A stretch of 64,000 nt of DNA from Methylobacterium sp. E-065 (GCF_022829605.1 NZ_JAKSYD010000235.1:1-64000); one strand, 5' to 3'. Counted from the first letter of the stretch, positions 53,791 through 64,000 are shown. The notes: a model not told the origin generated them from the letters alone. Translations and numbers: made by a program.

Positions 53791-54219
53791 ATGACAGAGG
53801 CGCAGAGCGCGGGCGACCGGGCGGAGGCCCAGCCGACGGATCGCGGGCCGCCGGTGATCCGCACCATCGCGATGCCGGCCGACACCAACCCGGCCGGCGA
53901 CATCTTCGGCGGCTGGCTGATGGCCCAGATGGATCTGGCCGCCGGCAATGTCGCCGCGCGGCGCTCGCGTGGGCGCTGCGCCACCGTCGCGGTCGACGCG
54001 ATCACCTTCCATCACCCGGTCTTCGTGGGCGACGAGGTCAGCCTCTACGCGTGGCTCGTCCAGGTCGGGCGCTCGTCCCTGCGCATCCAGGTCGAGGTCT
54101 GGCGGCGCGAGCGGGCCAGCGAGGCGACCATGAAGGTGACGGAGGCGACCTTCACCTTCGTGGCGATCGGCGACGACCGCCGCCCGCGGGCGGTGCCGCC
54201 GGAGGTGGTGGGGCGCTGA
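53791..54219 (+). CDS. Acyl-CoA thioesterase, YciA-type hotdog fold
   Basis: The 142-residue product has the YciA/BACH hotdog signature: MPADTNPAGDIFGGWLMAQM with the conserved Asn and Asp residues, then CATVAVDAITFHHPVFVGDE and ATMKVTEATFTFVAI. It hydrolyses acyl-CoA thioesters in the cytoplasm. The ATG at 53791 is taken; the upstream part of the open frame overlaps the dehydrogenase gene. Confidence 0.9.
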   Translation: MTEAQSAGDRAEAQPTDRGPPVIRTIAMPADTNPAGDIFGGWLMAQMDLAAGNVAARRSRGRCATVAVDAITFHHPVFVGDEVSLYAWLVQVGRSSLRIQVEVWRRERASEATMKVTEATFTFVAIGDDRRPRAVPPEVVGR

Positions 54220-54383
54220 GCCTGGCAGCAGAGCCGTCGGCGGCATCCCCGGCCCGATCCGCGGATCGCCTCTTACCCACGTTGGCCCGGATCGCGCATG
54301 ATGTCGATCAGTTCGGCTTTCGCAGCGCTGCCGGTTCGGCGCGCGTGGCCGGCGGCCGCACGTCCAGGGATCGGAACCACACG

Positions 54384-55517
54384 ATGGCGCAGCGGTCGGG
54401 ACACGACTTCAAGTTCGGCATCGAGGAGGAGTTCTTCCTCGCCAGCGCCCGTTCGCGGGGCGCGCCGCGCGCGTCGATCCAGGGTTTCCACGACGCGGCC
54501 AAACGTCTGGGTTCGGTCGAGCGGGAACTCCTCGAAAACGAGGTGGAGATCTGTTCGAAGCCGACGGCGAGCGTCGATGAGGCACGGGCGGCGCTCGGCG
54601 ACCTGCGCGACAAGCTCCAAGCGACCGCCCGCGCGCACGGGCTCAAGCTGTTCGCCGCCGGCACGCACCCCACCGCAATCTGGTCGATCCAGAAGGAGAC
54701 GGACAAGCCGCGCTACCGCGGGATGATGGACGACCTTCAGATCACCGGGCGACGCTCCGTGGTCGCCGGCATGCACGTCCATGTCGAGGTGCCGCGCCCC
54801 GAGAAGCGGGTCGACATCATGCGGCGGATCTATCCGTTCCTGCCGCTGCTGCTGGCCCTCTCGACGTCCTCGCCGTTCTATGACCGCCGTCGCACCGGCC
54901 TGCACGGCTACCGGTTGCGGGCCTACGCCGAGTTGCCGCGCACCGGCCTCCCCGAGCTGTTCGACGACGACGCCGATTACGCCCGGTATGTCCGGATCAT
55001 GACCACAGCGGGTGCCGTGCCCGATCCGACGTACTTCTGGTGGCACATCCGTCCATCGATCCGATACCCGACCCTGGAGCTGCGCGTCGCCGACAGCTGC
55101 ACGCGGCTGGACGACACCCTGACCGTCGCCCAGCTCTATCGCTGCCTCGTCCGTCTGCTCGACCGGCGCCCGGACATCCACGCCGGCCTGACCGGCGCCT
55201 CGCGCGGGTTCGTGATGGAGAACCTGTGGCGGGCCGAACGCGACGGCACGGGCGCGTCGCTGATCGACGAGACGGCCGAGCGCGCCGTCTCCGTCACCGA
55301 AGCCCTGGACGCACTGCTGGACCTGATCGCCGAGGACGCGGCCGCGCTGGGCTGCACGGCACAGGTGGCGCACGCCACCGTGATCGCCCGAAACGGCTCG
55401 AGCGCAGCCGGCCAGCTCGCCGCCTACACCACCGCCCGCGACGGCGGCGCCAGCGAGGGCGGGGCGTTGAAAGCGGTCATCGATTGGCTTGCACGGGAGA
55501 CGGCGCCCCTGGGCTGA
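54384..55517 (+). CDS. Carboxylate-amine ligase, YbdK/GCS2-type
   Basis: The 377-residue product belongs to the glutamate-cysteine ligase family 2. FKFGIEEEFFLASARS opens the ATP-grasp-like fold; LLENEVEICSKPTASVDEAR, AGTHPTAIWSIQKETDKPRY and VVAGMHVHVEVPRPEKRVDI hold the metal-binding His/Glu residues; and RVADSCTRLDDTLTVAQLYR follows. Members join glutamate to amines such as cysteine weakly or other amines. A role in supplying gamma-glutamylcysteine for the EgtB reaction elsewhere in the window is possible but only a guess. The ATG at 54384 is used. Confidence 0.87.
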   Translation: MAQRSGHDFKFGIEEEFFLASARSRGAPRASIQGFHDAAKRLGSVERELLENEVEICSKPTASVDEARAALGDLRDKLQATARAHGLKLFAAGTHPTAIWSIQKETDKPRYRGMMDDLQITGRRSVVAGMHVHVEVPRPEKRVDIMRRIYPFLPLLLALSTSSPFYDRRRTGLHGYRLRAYAELPRTGLPELFDDDADYARYVRIMTTAGAVPDPTYFWWHIRPSIRYPTLELRVADSCTRLDDTLTVAQLYRCLVRLLDRRPDIHAGLTGASRGFVMENLWRAERDGTGASLIDETAERAVSVTEALDALLDLIAEDAAALGCTAQVAHATVIARNGSSAAGQLAAYTTARDGGASEGGALKAVIDWLARETAPLG

Positions 55518-55565
55518 CCGATCGATTGAGAGCGGTGAACGGGTCGCGACAGGGCCGTATTTTCC

Positions 55566-56891
55566 TCACCCCGCCGCCAGCGGGTAGCGCGTCCGCAGGC
55601 GCAGGCCGAACACCGCCATCATGAAGAGGCAGCAGGTGGCGTTGTTGCCGTTCCACAGCACCGTCTCGAACGAGGCCGAGACCAGCCCGAGGAACCACAG
55701 CCGCAGGAACAGCATCGTCTCCGCGTCGAGCCGGGCGCCGCCGGCCACGCGCTGCAGATCGCGCATCGGCGCGAGCACGAAGGCCGCCACGGTCAGCACG
55801 AGGAAGGGCAGGCCGCCGATCAGCGCCGTGTCGAGATAGGCGTTGTGGGCGTGATCGACGGTGTTGACCCAGGTCACCTCTTCGGAGCCGCCATACATGG
55901 TCCGCTCGGTCATCCAGAACGCGCCGATCCCCCAGCCGCGCCAGGGGCGGATCAGGATATTGTCGATGGCGAACTGCCAGATCTCGCTGCGGCCGGTGAA
56001 GGTCGCGTCGGTCAGCAGCGACCCGACCGCCTCCTGGATCGGCGGCACCAGCACCGAGCCGATCGAGACCAGCGAGAACCCGACCACCGGGCCCAGCAGC
56101 AGGAGGCGCCGGGCGAACCCGCCCGTCAGCACCTGACAGAGACCCGTGACGCCGAGGATCACCGGCAGCAGCAGGATGGCGGTCTTGGAGCCGCTCGCCA
56201 GCAGGAACCCGCCCGCCAGCAGCACGATGGCCCAGCCGAGGAACCGGTTGGCGGCCGTGGCGACGTAGAGGCCGACGATCACCAGGATCACCATGGCGGC
56301 GCCGGCTTCGTTCTTCTGCGGGAAGATCCCACGCCAGAGGCCCGGATGGCTCGGATCGGAATTGACGTCGAAGGCCGAATGGATGGCGAGGCTCGGCACG
56401 AAGGCGACCGCCAGATAGGACGAGAGCACGATCACCAGGGCCGCCCCGGCGAGGCTCAGGGCGAGCTGCCGCGGCGACCGGGCGACGATCAGAACCCCCG
56501 CCGAGAGCATCGCGGCGATCACGAACAGCGCCAGCCGACGCAGCGACAGGCTCGGCTCGATGGACAGCAGCGTCGTCAGGCCGAGCCAGACGGCACAGAG
56601 CACGAGCGGCCGGGTCATCAGCGGTTGGAGGTGCCGGACGCCGATCCGACGGATCGCCAATGCCATGGCGGTGCCGGCGGAGAGGAACAGCACCTGGGTC
56701 AGCAGGCTCCCGTCCTCGGAGGCCGCCAGGATCGACCGGTCGGACAGGTCCTTCAGCCAGACGTGGTTCCAGAGCAGGACGAAGACCGCCCCGTTGAGGA
56801 GCACGCGCAAAACGTCCGGCACGTCGCGGCCTGCGAGGCCGCGCTGCCGTCCGTCAGCCGGGATGCCAATTGCCGCGTCCGCAGAAGCCAT
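55566..56891 (-). CDS. O-antigen-ligase/polymerase-like membrane protein
   Basis: The 441-residue product has about ten to twelve membrane helices and the Wzy_C-type periplasmic loop: TGRSEIWQFAIDNILIRPWR, GWGIGAFWMTERTMYG, then NTVDHAHNAYLDTALIGGLP with the conserved His. Such proteins attach or polymerise lipid-linked glycans on the periplasmic side. The ATG at 56891 is used; the frame extends to 57062 through a palindromic repeat. It may serve the glycan made by the 12-16 kb operon, but no other glycan genes are adjacent. Confidence 0.83.
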   Translation of the reverse strand: MASADAAIGIPADGRQRGLAGRDVPDVLRVLLNGAVFVLLWNHVWLKDLSDRSILAASEDGSLLTQVLFLSAGTAMALAIRRIGVRHLQPLMTRPLVLCAVWLGLTTLLSIEPSLSLRRLALFVIAAMLSAGVLIVARSPRQLALSLAGAALVIVLSSYLAVAFVPSLAIHSAFDVNSDPSHPGLWRGIFPQKNEAGAAMVILVIVGLYVATAANRFLGWAIVLLAGGFLLASGSKTAILLLPVILGVTGLCQVLTGGFARRLLLLGPVVGFSLVSIGSVLVPPIQEAVGSLLTDATFTGRSEIWQFAIDNILIRPWRGWGIGAFWMTERTMYGGSEEVTWVNTVDHAHNAYLDTALIGGLPFLVLTVAAFVLAPMRDLQRVAGGARLDAETMLFLRLWFLGLVSASFETVLWNGNNATCCLFMMAVFGLRLRTRYPLAAG

Positions 56892-56947
56892 GTCGTCCCA
56901 CCGCTGAACCTGCGACCCGTCAGGTCCCACCAAGCGGCCGGGTCGTC

Positions 56948-57086
56948 CCACCCATCCCCTCATCCGGAGGTGCCCGCCGCCTCGGCGGGCCTCGAAGAAG
57001 GGCTCCAGCCAGCCGCGCGATCCCTGGAGGGCTTCTTCGAGGCCTTCGCTGCGCTTTGGCACCTCAGGATGAGGGGATTGGGTTGG
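56948..57086. repeat. Large imperfect palindrome (dispersed intergenic element)
   Basis: CCACCCATCCCCTCATCCGG at the left and the reverse pattern, CAGGATGAGGGGATTGGGTT, at the right bracket nested arms GGCCTCGAAGAAGGGCTCCA...TGGAGGGCTTCTTCGAGGCC. The whole 139-base unit folds into one long hairpin. It fills most of the gap between the O-antigen-ligase-like gene and the esterase gene. This is a typical alphaproteobacterial repeat, seen once here. Confidence 0.7.
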
Positions 57087-57207
57087 ACGCTTGTCGCTCC
57101 CGTCGTCGGCCGCAAACTCATCTTAGGCCCGCTTGCGCCCCGGGCGATGGCAAATCAAAAGTTGCGCCCAGAGATCGCGCGATAACCTTGACGAAGGCCT
57201 GCCGCCC

Positions 57208-58110
57208 TCAGCGCCGCATCGTGTACTGCGTCCGACCGGCGGATTGGCGCATCAGGAACGCCGCCATCTCGGCGAGTTCCGGCGCCTTGGAGCGGAAGGT
57301 CACCGACAGGGCGAGCAGCGTGTCCTTGTGGTCGAGGCCGGGATAGATCCGCTCCTGCACCGGCACGTGCTCGGCGCGCAGGCGGGCGGCGAGGCTCACC
57401 GTGTGCCGAGGCTTCACCACCGTGTCGGCTTCGCCGGTCGCCAGGAAGGCGGGGGGCGAGAGCGGGCCGACGAAGCTGCCCGGCTGGGTCGCGGCCAGAT
57501 CGGGCGCCTTGCCGAACACCTTGGTCGTGGTGTCCTGATCGAGCGGCAGGAAGTCGTAGGGGCCCGACAGGCCCGCCACCGCCTTGATCGCCTTGGGATC
57601 GACGCCCGCCGCCATCACGTAGCGCGGGTCGAGGCCGAGCATCAGGGCGTTGTAGGCGCCGGCCGAATGGCCCGCCAACACGATCCGGCGCGGGTCGCCG
57701 CCATAGGCCGCGATGTTGTCGCGCACCCAGGCCAGTGCCGCCGCCCCGTCTTCCAGGAAGCCCGGGAAGGCGGTCTCCGGATAGAGCCGGTAGTCGGGCA
57801 GCACCGTGACGAAACCCTGGGCGGCGAGCGCATGACCGACGAAGGCATAGTCGTCCTTCGCGCCGCTCTGCCAGGAGCCACCGTAGAAGAACACCAGCAC
57901 CGGAGCGTTCTCGGCGCCCGCCGTGGGGACGTAGACGTCGAGGCGCCGGCGGGGGCCTTCGCCGAAGGCCTGATCCTTCGCGGCGAGGCGCCCGCCGGGG
58001 TCGCGCGGGCCGATCGCGTCGAACAGGGCGAGCGGCGAGGCGGCGTTGAGGCCAAACGCCGCGAGTCCGAGGCAGAGCAGGCTGGCCAGCGCGGTGAGGA
58101 GTCGTGTCAT
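57208..58110 (-). CDS. Alpha/beta-hydrolase, BD-FAE/carboxylesterase-like, secreted
   Basis: The 300-residue product has a signal peptide or anchor (LLTALASLLCLGLAAFGLNA) and an esterase domain: VLVFFYGGSWQSGAKDDYAF (HGGxW-type oxyanion loop, here YGGSW), YRLYPETAFPGFLEDGAAAL, the nucleophile Ser in LAGHSAGAYNALML, and a C-terminal GLDHKDTLLAL with the catalytic His. It probably hydrolyses short esters in the periplasm. The ATG at 58110 is used. Confidence 0.85.
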   Translation of the reverse strand: MTRLLTALASLLCLGLAAFGLNAASPLALFDAIGPRDPGGRLAAKDQAFGEGPRRRLDVYVPTAGAENAPVLVFFYGGSWQSGAKDDYAFVGHALAAQGFVTVLPDYRLYPETAFPGFLEDGAAALAWVRDNIAAYGGDPRRIVLAGHSAGAYNALMLGLDPRYVMAAGVDPKAIKAVAGLSGPYDFLPLDQDTTTKVFGKAPDLAATQPGSFVGPLSPPAFLATGEADTVVKPRHTVSLAARLRAEHVPVQERIYPGLDHKDTLLALSVTFRSKAPELAEMAAFLMRQSAGRTQYTMRR

Positions 58111-58193
58111 ATCCCGTCCGGTTGTCGCGACCGGCGCATACGGCACCGCTCTCGGGGCGGATTGATGACGCTCGCGCGGCGAAGCGCGAAAAA

Positions 58194-59111
58194 TCAGGTC
58201 CGCAGCACGAAGCAGGCGCCGCCGACCTTCCGGATGCGGCCGCACAGGTCGTCGGCGGCCTGTCGGCTCTGGGCCGGGATGCGGATCCGGTAGAAAGCCC
58301 GGGTGCCGCGGTTGCGCAGCCGCGTCCCGATGATCATCGGCCGCACCTCGCCTATCACGCCCGCATAGGTGCTCCGCGCCCGGTTGAAACTCTGAAGCGC
58401 CAGTGACTTGGAGAAATTGCCGGCGAGCTGGATGCCCCAGGGCGCGGCCGGGCCCTCGTTGGCGCCCAACGCGAAGCGGTCGCCGCGGGACGGGATGCGC
58501 AGGCTGGCGGTGACCTGCAGGCAGGTCTGCGGTGCCTCCGGCTTGGCCGCCTTGGCGTCCTTCGTCTCAGGCTTTTCCGGCGCGCCGCCCTCCGGGTACT
58601 CGATCGCCTTGCCGGGGCCGGTCCGCCACGCGTCGGCCGGGACGCCCGTGATGGCGGCCACGTAGGCGCGGGTTTCCTCGGGCAGGCCGCCATCGCCCGC
58701 GAGCCACTTGCTCACCCGGCCGGCACCGCCGTTATAGGCCGCCGCCGCGAGGCCGAGATTGCCGAACTGGGTCTTCAGGTCCGCCAGCAAGTGGGCGGCG
58801 TGCGGGATCGCCTGCTCGGGGTCGAACGGGTCGAGGAGGCCGCGCTCCCGCGCCGTCCCGGGCATGAACTGGGCGACACCCTGCGCCCCGGCTCGGCTGA
58901 CGACGCCCACGCGAAAACTGCTCTCGCGCCAGATCAGCCGCGTCAGGAACGGCACCGGCAGGCTGCGGGCCTTCGCGGATTCGTCGATCAGGCGGCACAG
59001 CGCCTGCTCCACGGTCTCGGTCGCCCCCTCGGAGGGGACGGCCCGAGCCGGGTGCGCCGCAACGCAGAGGAGGGCGAGGAGGGCGCCGAGGCGCAGGCGT
59101 GCGATAGTCAC
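58194..59111 (-). CDS. Lytic transglycosylase (SLT domain) with C-terminal SPOR-like region
   Basis: The 305-residue product has a signal peptide (ending HPARA) and a GH23 domain: LTRLIWRESSFRVGVVSRAG with the catalytic Glu, AQGVAQFMPGTARERGLLDP, and GNLGLAAAAYNGGAGRVSKW. It cleaves peptidoglycan strands to anhydro-muropeptides in the periplasm. An Ala/Lys/Pro linker joins a C-terminal part (GIQLAGNFSKSLALQSFNRA ... GGACFVLRT) that looks like a SPOR-type peptidoglycan-binding fold. It starts at a GTG (59111). Confidence 0.87.
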   Translation of the reverse strand: MTIARLRLGALLALLCVAAHPARAVPSEGATETVEQALCRLIDESAKARSLPVPFLTRLIWRESSFRVGVVSRAGAQGVAQFMPGTARERGLLDPFDPEQAIPHAAHLLADLKTQFGNLGLAAAAYNGGAGRVSKWLAGDGGLPEETRAYVAAITGVPADAWRTGPGKAIEYPEGGAPEKPETKDAKAAKPEAPQTCLQVTASLRIPSRGDRFALGANEGPAAPWGIQLAGNFSKSLALQSFNRARSTYAGVIGEVRPMIIGTRLRNRGTRAFYRIRIPAQSRQAADDLCGRIRKVGGACFVLRT

Positions 59112-59211
59112 ACCGGCGTTGTAGCGACCTTCGGTTGCGGATCAATTGATGCTGGTGGCCGCATGGAGCTCTGAGATGTAGTCCAGTCGAGCCGCTACGT
59201 GGCTTTTTCTT

Positions 59212-59338
59212 ATGCTGGCTCCCGGATCGGGTTCCGCTACGCTCCACCCGTCCGGGACAGGGTGCGGCGAGGGATGAGGCGCGACGCTCTTTCCCGGGCG
59301 CATGCAGCGTCAGCGGAATGCGTCCCGGGACCCAGCAC
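59212..59338. repeat. Inverted pair of ~45-base repeats (copy B)
   Basis: Arm 1 (59212-59256) runs ATGCTGGCTCCCGGATCGGG to CCGTCCGGG; arm 2 (59293-59338) runs CCCGGGCGCATGCAGCGTCA to CCAGCAC. Both match the units at 43985-44131 but the arms face the other way. It lies between two minus-strand genes. Confidence 0.6.
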
Positions 59339-59362
59339 GAGACGCGCCGCGAAACGGCTCCA

Positions 59363-60754
59363 TCAGGTCGCCACGCCGTCGGCTGACCAGGTCGGCGCAT
59401 CGTCCCCAAGGCGGCGCGCCGCCCGCGCCCAGCGCATCGGGACGCCGGGTATCACCACCGGCGGCCGCAGCCGCCGCGCCGGCCCCCACGACGTCGCCTC
59501 GATCGCAGGCGCGAGATCCTCCGGCGCGACGACTGGGCAGGGGGGTTCGGGCTCAGCCGAACCGGCCTCGACGAGCAGCGCCGCCGTGCGGGCGAGGGAG
59601 AGCCGCGCCACGCCGCCGGACCCATCGGCGAGCCGGCGCGCCAGCAGCCGCAGAGCCGCCGCGGCCATCATGTAGCCGGTCGCGTGGTCAAGGGCCTGGA
59701 CCGGCAGCGGCACCGGCTTGGCGGCCTGCTGCCACTCCTGCCCAGCCTGCGCGATGCCGGTGCTCATCTGCACGAGGCTGTCGAAGCCGCGCCGCCCGGC
59801 CCAGGGGCCGGTCCAACCGTAGGCGTCGAGGCAGACCTCCACGAGACCCGGCGCCAGGGCTCGCCGAGCCTCCGCACCATATCCGAGGCCGTCCAGGGCT
59901 CCGGGCCGATAGCCGTGGACCAGCACGTCCGCCCCCGCGAGCAGCGCCTCGAAGGTCCCCCGGTCGGCGTCGCGGCGCAGGTCGAGTCGGGCACAGGTCT
60001 TGCCGAGCGTCATCTCCGGCTCGATGGGGGCTTCGTTCCAGCCGGGCGGGTCGATCCGCAGCACATCCGCCCCGAAACCCGCAAGAAAACGCGTCGCCAC
60101 CGGCCCGGCGATCACCCGCGTCAGGTCGAGCACGCGCAGGCCGGCGAGCGGACGCCCGGGCTGGGGTGTCCAAAGAGATCTAGACGGCGATCCGGATCGT
60201 CCGACGCCCGGGTCCACATGCACCAGCGGCTCGGTCGTCACCGCGCGGCCCTGCGGATGCGCCGCCCAGTCGGCGAGCCCGCGCATCTCGGCGGCACACC
60301 CGCCCTCGGCCAGGATCGCGGCCTCCAGCTCGGCCTTGGCCCAGCCCGACACCGCCCGCGCCATGCCGGCGCGATCAACTTGCGGACCAAGCACGCGCTC
60401 GGCCGCCGCCCGGTGGTGGGGCGCGTTGGTGTGGAGCCGGATCCAGCCGTCCCGGGTCTCGTAGTCGCCCGCGACCGGATCCCAGGGGTCGGGCACGCGC
60501 CAGCCCTCGGGCTCCAGCGACCGCGCGAACCAGAACGACGCGAGACGCCGGTCCACGGTGACCGCACCGGTCAGCCCCGCGACCTCCGCGAGCGCCAGCG
60601 CGGCCGCCCCGACCGAGCCGGCCGCCAGATCGCTCACCGCGAAGGCGGAGGGCAGGGCGCCGGTCCCGGTGACATGCAGCGTGTCGAGGGCGCCGGGCGG
60701 TCCGTCGAGCGCCTGCCAGATCCGGGCCGCGAAAGCGTGGGCGCCATCCGTCAT
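59363..60754 (-). CDS. CaiB/BaiF (family III) CoA-transferase
   Basis: The 463-residue product contains the formyl-CoA-transferase fold: GLRVLDLTRVIAGPVATRFL, then GADVLRIDPPGWNEAPIEPE, LDLRRDADRGTFEALLAGAD, and the segment RRGFDSLVQMSTGIAQAGQE with the catalytic Asp. An extra N-terminal ~170 residues with ALALAEVAGLTGAVTVDRRL suggests a degenerate duplicated half. It moves CoA between acids; the substrate is not predictable. The C terminus runs into the repeat at 59212-59338. Confidence 0.87.
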   Translation of the reverse strand: MTDGAHAFAARIWQALDGPPGALDTLHVTGTGALPSAFAVSDLAAGSVGAAALALAEVAGLTGAVTVDRRLASFWFARSLEPEGWRVPDPWDPVAGDYETRDGWIRLHTNAPHHRAAAERVLGPQVDRAGMARAVSGWAKAELEAAILAEGGCAAEMRGLADWAAHPQGRAVTTEPLVHVDPGVGRSGSPSRSLWTPQPGRPLAGLRVLDLTRVIAGPVATRFLAGFGADVLRIDPPGWNEAPIEPEMTLGKTCARLDLRRDADRGTFEALLAGADVLVHGYRPGALDGLGYGAEARRALAPGLVEVCLDAYGWTGPWAGRRGFDSLVQMSTGIAQAGQEWQQAAKPVPLPVQALDHATGYMMAAAALRLLARRLADGSGGVARLSLARTAALLVEAGSAEPEPPCPVVAPEDLAPAIEATSWGPARRLRPPVVIPGVPMRWARAARRLGDDAPTWSADGVAT

Positions 60755-60847
60755 CGCGATCTCCCGCGCGATCCGCCTGGGCCGGGCGGACCTTCTTCGC
60801 AGCAGGATAGACTAGGGCCGCCGGCCCGGCGCGCTATAAGGAGCCGC

Positions 60848-62485
<1,638 letters not shown>

Positions 62486-62487
62486 CC

Positions 62488-63708
62488 GTGCCCCGTGCGC
62501 TGCTCATCGTCCTCGATTCCGTCGGGATCGGCGGCGCGCCGGATGCCGAAGCCTACGGCGATGCCGGCTCCGACACGCTCGGCCACATCGCGGAAGCCTG
62601 CGCGGCCGGACGCGGCGACCGGGCGGGGCTCCGCACCGGGCCGCTGCACCTGCCGCACCTCGCCGCCCTCGGGTTCGGGCTGGCCGCCGCCGGCGCCTCG
62701 GGCCGGATCCCGCCCGGTCTTGCACCCGTGGGTGTGCTCGAAGGCGCCTATGGGCATGCCGTGGAGACGGCCGCCGGCAAGGACACGCCGTCGGGCCATT
62801 GGGAGATCACCGGCCTGCCCCTGCTGGAGCCCTGGGGACACTTTCCCGAGACGCGGCCGGCCTTCCCGCCCGAACTCACCCAGGCGCTGATCGCGGAGGG
62901 TGGCCTGCCCGGCATCCTGGGGGATCGCCATGCGGCCGGCGTCGCCATCATCGACGAACTCGGCGCCGAGCATGTCCGGACCGGCCGGCCGATCTGCTAC
63001 ACCTCGGCCGACAGCGTCTTTCAGATCGCCGCCCACGAGGAGGCCTTTGGTCTGGAGCGGCTCTACGACCTCTGTCGCCTCGCACGGCGCCTGTGCGACC
63101 CCTACCGGGTCTGCCGGGTGATCGCCCGGCCCTTCGTGGGCTCGGCGGGGGCGGGCTTCCGCCGCACCGGCAACCGCAAGGATTTCGCGGTTGAGCCTCC
63201 GGGGGTCACGCTGCTCGACCGGGCCGAGGCGGCGGGCCGCGCCGTGGTGAGCGTCGGCAAGATCGGCGACATCTTCGCCCACCGGGCCACCGGCCGGGAG
63301 CTCAAGCCGGGGCCGAACGCCGCCTGCCTCACGGCGGGGCTCGACGCCCTGAAGGATCTGCCGGACGGCGGCCTGATCTTCGTCAACCTCGTGGATTTCG
63401 ACACCGAGCACGGCCACCGCCGGGACGTGCCGGGCTACGCCGCCGAACTCGAAGCGTTCGATGCCCGGGTCTTCGAGATCAGGACGGCACTCCGGCCCGG
63501 CGATCTCGCGCTCATCACCGCCGATCACGGCAACGACCCGACCTGGGCCGGCACCGACCACACCCGCGAGCAGGTGCCGGTCCTGGCCTTCGGCCCCGGC
63601 GTGGCCGGCCGCTCCATCGGCCGGCGGGACAGCCTTGCGGATATCGGCGCCACGGTGGCGGCCCATCTCGGCCTGCCCTGGGACGGCGCCGGAACACCCT
63701 TCCTGTAG
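62488..63708 (+). CDS. deoB: Phosphopentomutase
   Basis: The 406-residue alkaline-phosphatase-superfamily enzyme interconverts ribose/deoxyribose 1- and 5-phosphates in nucleoside salvage. LLIVLDSVGIGGAPDAEAYG carries the first metal Asp; AGKDTPSGHWEITGLPLLEP holds the phosphorylated Thr (KDTPSGHWE); CYTSADSVFQIAAHEE follows; and ALITADHGNDPTWAGTDHTR has the late metal ligands. GTG start, 2 bases after the ABC gene stop, so it is probably in the same transcript. Confidence 0.95.
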   Translation: MPRALLIVLDSVGIGGAPDAEAYGDAGSDTLGHIAEACAAGRGDRAGLRTGPLHLPHLAALGFGLAAAGASGRIPPGLAPVGVLEGAYGHAVETAAGKDTPSGHWEITGLPLLEPWGHFPETRPAFPPELTQALIAEGGLPGILGDRHAAGVAIIDELGAEHVRTGRPICYTSADSVFQIAAHEEAFGLERLYDLCRLARRLCDPYRVCRVIARPFVGSAGAGFRRTGNRKDFAVEPPGVTLLDRAEAAGRAVVSVGKIGDIFAHRATGRELKPGPNAACLTAGLDALKDLPDGGLIFVNLVDFDTEHGHRRDVPGYAAELEAFDARVFEIRTALRPGDLALITADHGNDPTWAGTDHTREQVPVLAFGPGVAGRSIGRRDSLADIGATVAAHLGLPWDGAGTPFL

Positions 63709-63717
63709 GAGGACACG

Positions 63718-63909
63718 ATGCGGGACGACGACGACCGGCCGCGCAAGGCCGTCGCGCACGAGATCGGCCAGCCGCTGGATACCCTGTCGCTGGCGGATCT
63801 CGACGAACGCGTCGCGCTCCTGCGGGCGGAGATCGCCCGGATCGAGGCGGCACGGGCAGCCAAGCAAGCGGCGCAGGGGGCGGCCGACGCCTTCTTCAAG
63901 CGGAGCTGA
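63718..63909 (+). CDS. DUF1192-family small protein
   Basis: The 63-residue product (MRDDDDRPRKAVAHEIGQPL...) matches the small acidic alphaproteobacterial DUF1192 family, with LDTLSLADLDERVALLRAEI and a helical Ala/Lys-rich end. Its function is unknown. It lies 9 bases after deoB with an AGGA ribosome binding site, so it is part of the operon. Confidence 0.8.
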   Translation: MRDDDDRPRKAVAHEIGQPLDTLSLADLDERVALLRAEIARIEAARAAKQAAQGAADAFFKRS

Positions 63910-63912
63910 GGC

Positions 63913-64000
63913 TTGGACCGGACCCAAACGCTCGCTTCCCTGCGACGCGGCGACCTCGTTGGCGCGCGTGAATTGCGCCTGCCGGACGGGCTGACGGAGG
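63913..64000 (+). CDS. Start of a probable leucine-rich-repeat protein (3' partial)
   Basis: From a TTG at 63913, the frame reads LDRTQTLASLRRGDLVGARE, then LRLPDGLTE, and stays open to the window end. This fits the opening of leucine-rich-repeat-containing proteins (some with a kinase domain) that begin L-L-R-G-L-GA-RL-L--GL-E. Only 29 residues are visible, so the assignment is tentative. Confidence 0.45.
   Translation, partial: MDRTQTLASLRRGDLVGARELRLPDGLTE

Overview
The window is GC-rich alphaproteobacterial DNA, most like Methylobacterium/Methylorubrum (Hyphomicrobiales). I base this on long GC-rich genes, a ClpS-ClpA pair with a TTG-start ClpA, an ergothioneine EgtB-EgtD pair, a PQQ-type dehydrogenase, an unusually long UvrB, and abundant palindromic intergenic repeats. 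The genus call is from memory of family resemblance, not from a search. No rRNA, complete tRNA, CRISPR array, insertion sequence or integrase was seen.

Bases 1 to about 11,430 look like the right-hand part of an accessory island. They hold a type IA topoisomerase (TopB-like, cut by the window edge), unrecognised proteins, two proteins with HUH (His-x-His ... Tyr-x-x-Lys) replication-initiator motifs, an AT-richer orphan gene, and decayed genes (a lactonase remnant and a frameshifted small gene) around an intact Ldh2-type dehydrogenase. The inferred end is a 19-base match to the pattern of a tRNA 3' end (11414-11432), directly followed by an intrinsic terminator. This is the arrangement expected of an island inserted in a tRNA gene lying left of the window.

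Bases 11.8-30 kb are ordinary chromosome. In order: a translationally coupled glycosyltransferase / methyltransferase / polytopic membrane protein trio; a zinc-ribbon membrane protein; a tartrate (D-malate-type) dehydrogenase beside a deletion scar that fuses remnants of its transporter and GntR regulator; a cache-domain protein; murI divergent from egtB-egtD; a membrane class III nucleotide cyclase; an HtrA-family protease with a secreted small protein and a J-domain membrane protein; and a D,D-carboxypeptidase with a SPOR domain.

Bases 31-47 kb hold clpS-clpA and a flavin amine oxidase. They also hold the most notable locus: genes for a Wadjet/MksBEF-type SMC complex (JetA kleisin, JetB KITE, JetC SMC-like ATPase) on the minus strand, with a chemoreceptor gene lying between jetB and jetC in the opposite direction and no jetD nuclease in view. 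Then come an FKBP isomerase, coaBC, uppS and a membrane-protein/winged-helix-regulator pair with a candidate dyad operator.

Bases 47.5-64 kb carry uvrB, an ankyrin protein, a RelE/HigA-like toxin-antitoxin pair with its own dyad, a PQQ dehydrogenase, a YciA-type thioesterase, a YbdK-type carboxylate-amine ligase, an O-antigen-ligase-like protein, an esterase, a lytic transglycosylase, a CoA-transferase, a double-ATPase ABC protein, deoB, a DUF1192 protein and the start of a probable leucine-rich-repeat protein.
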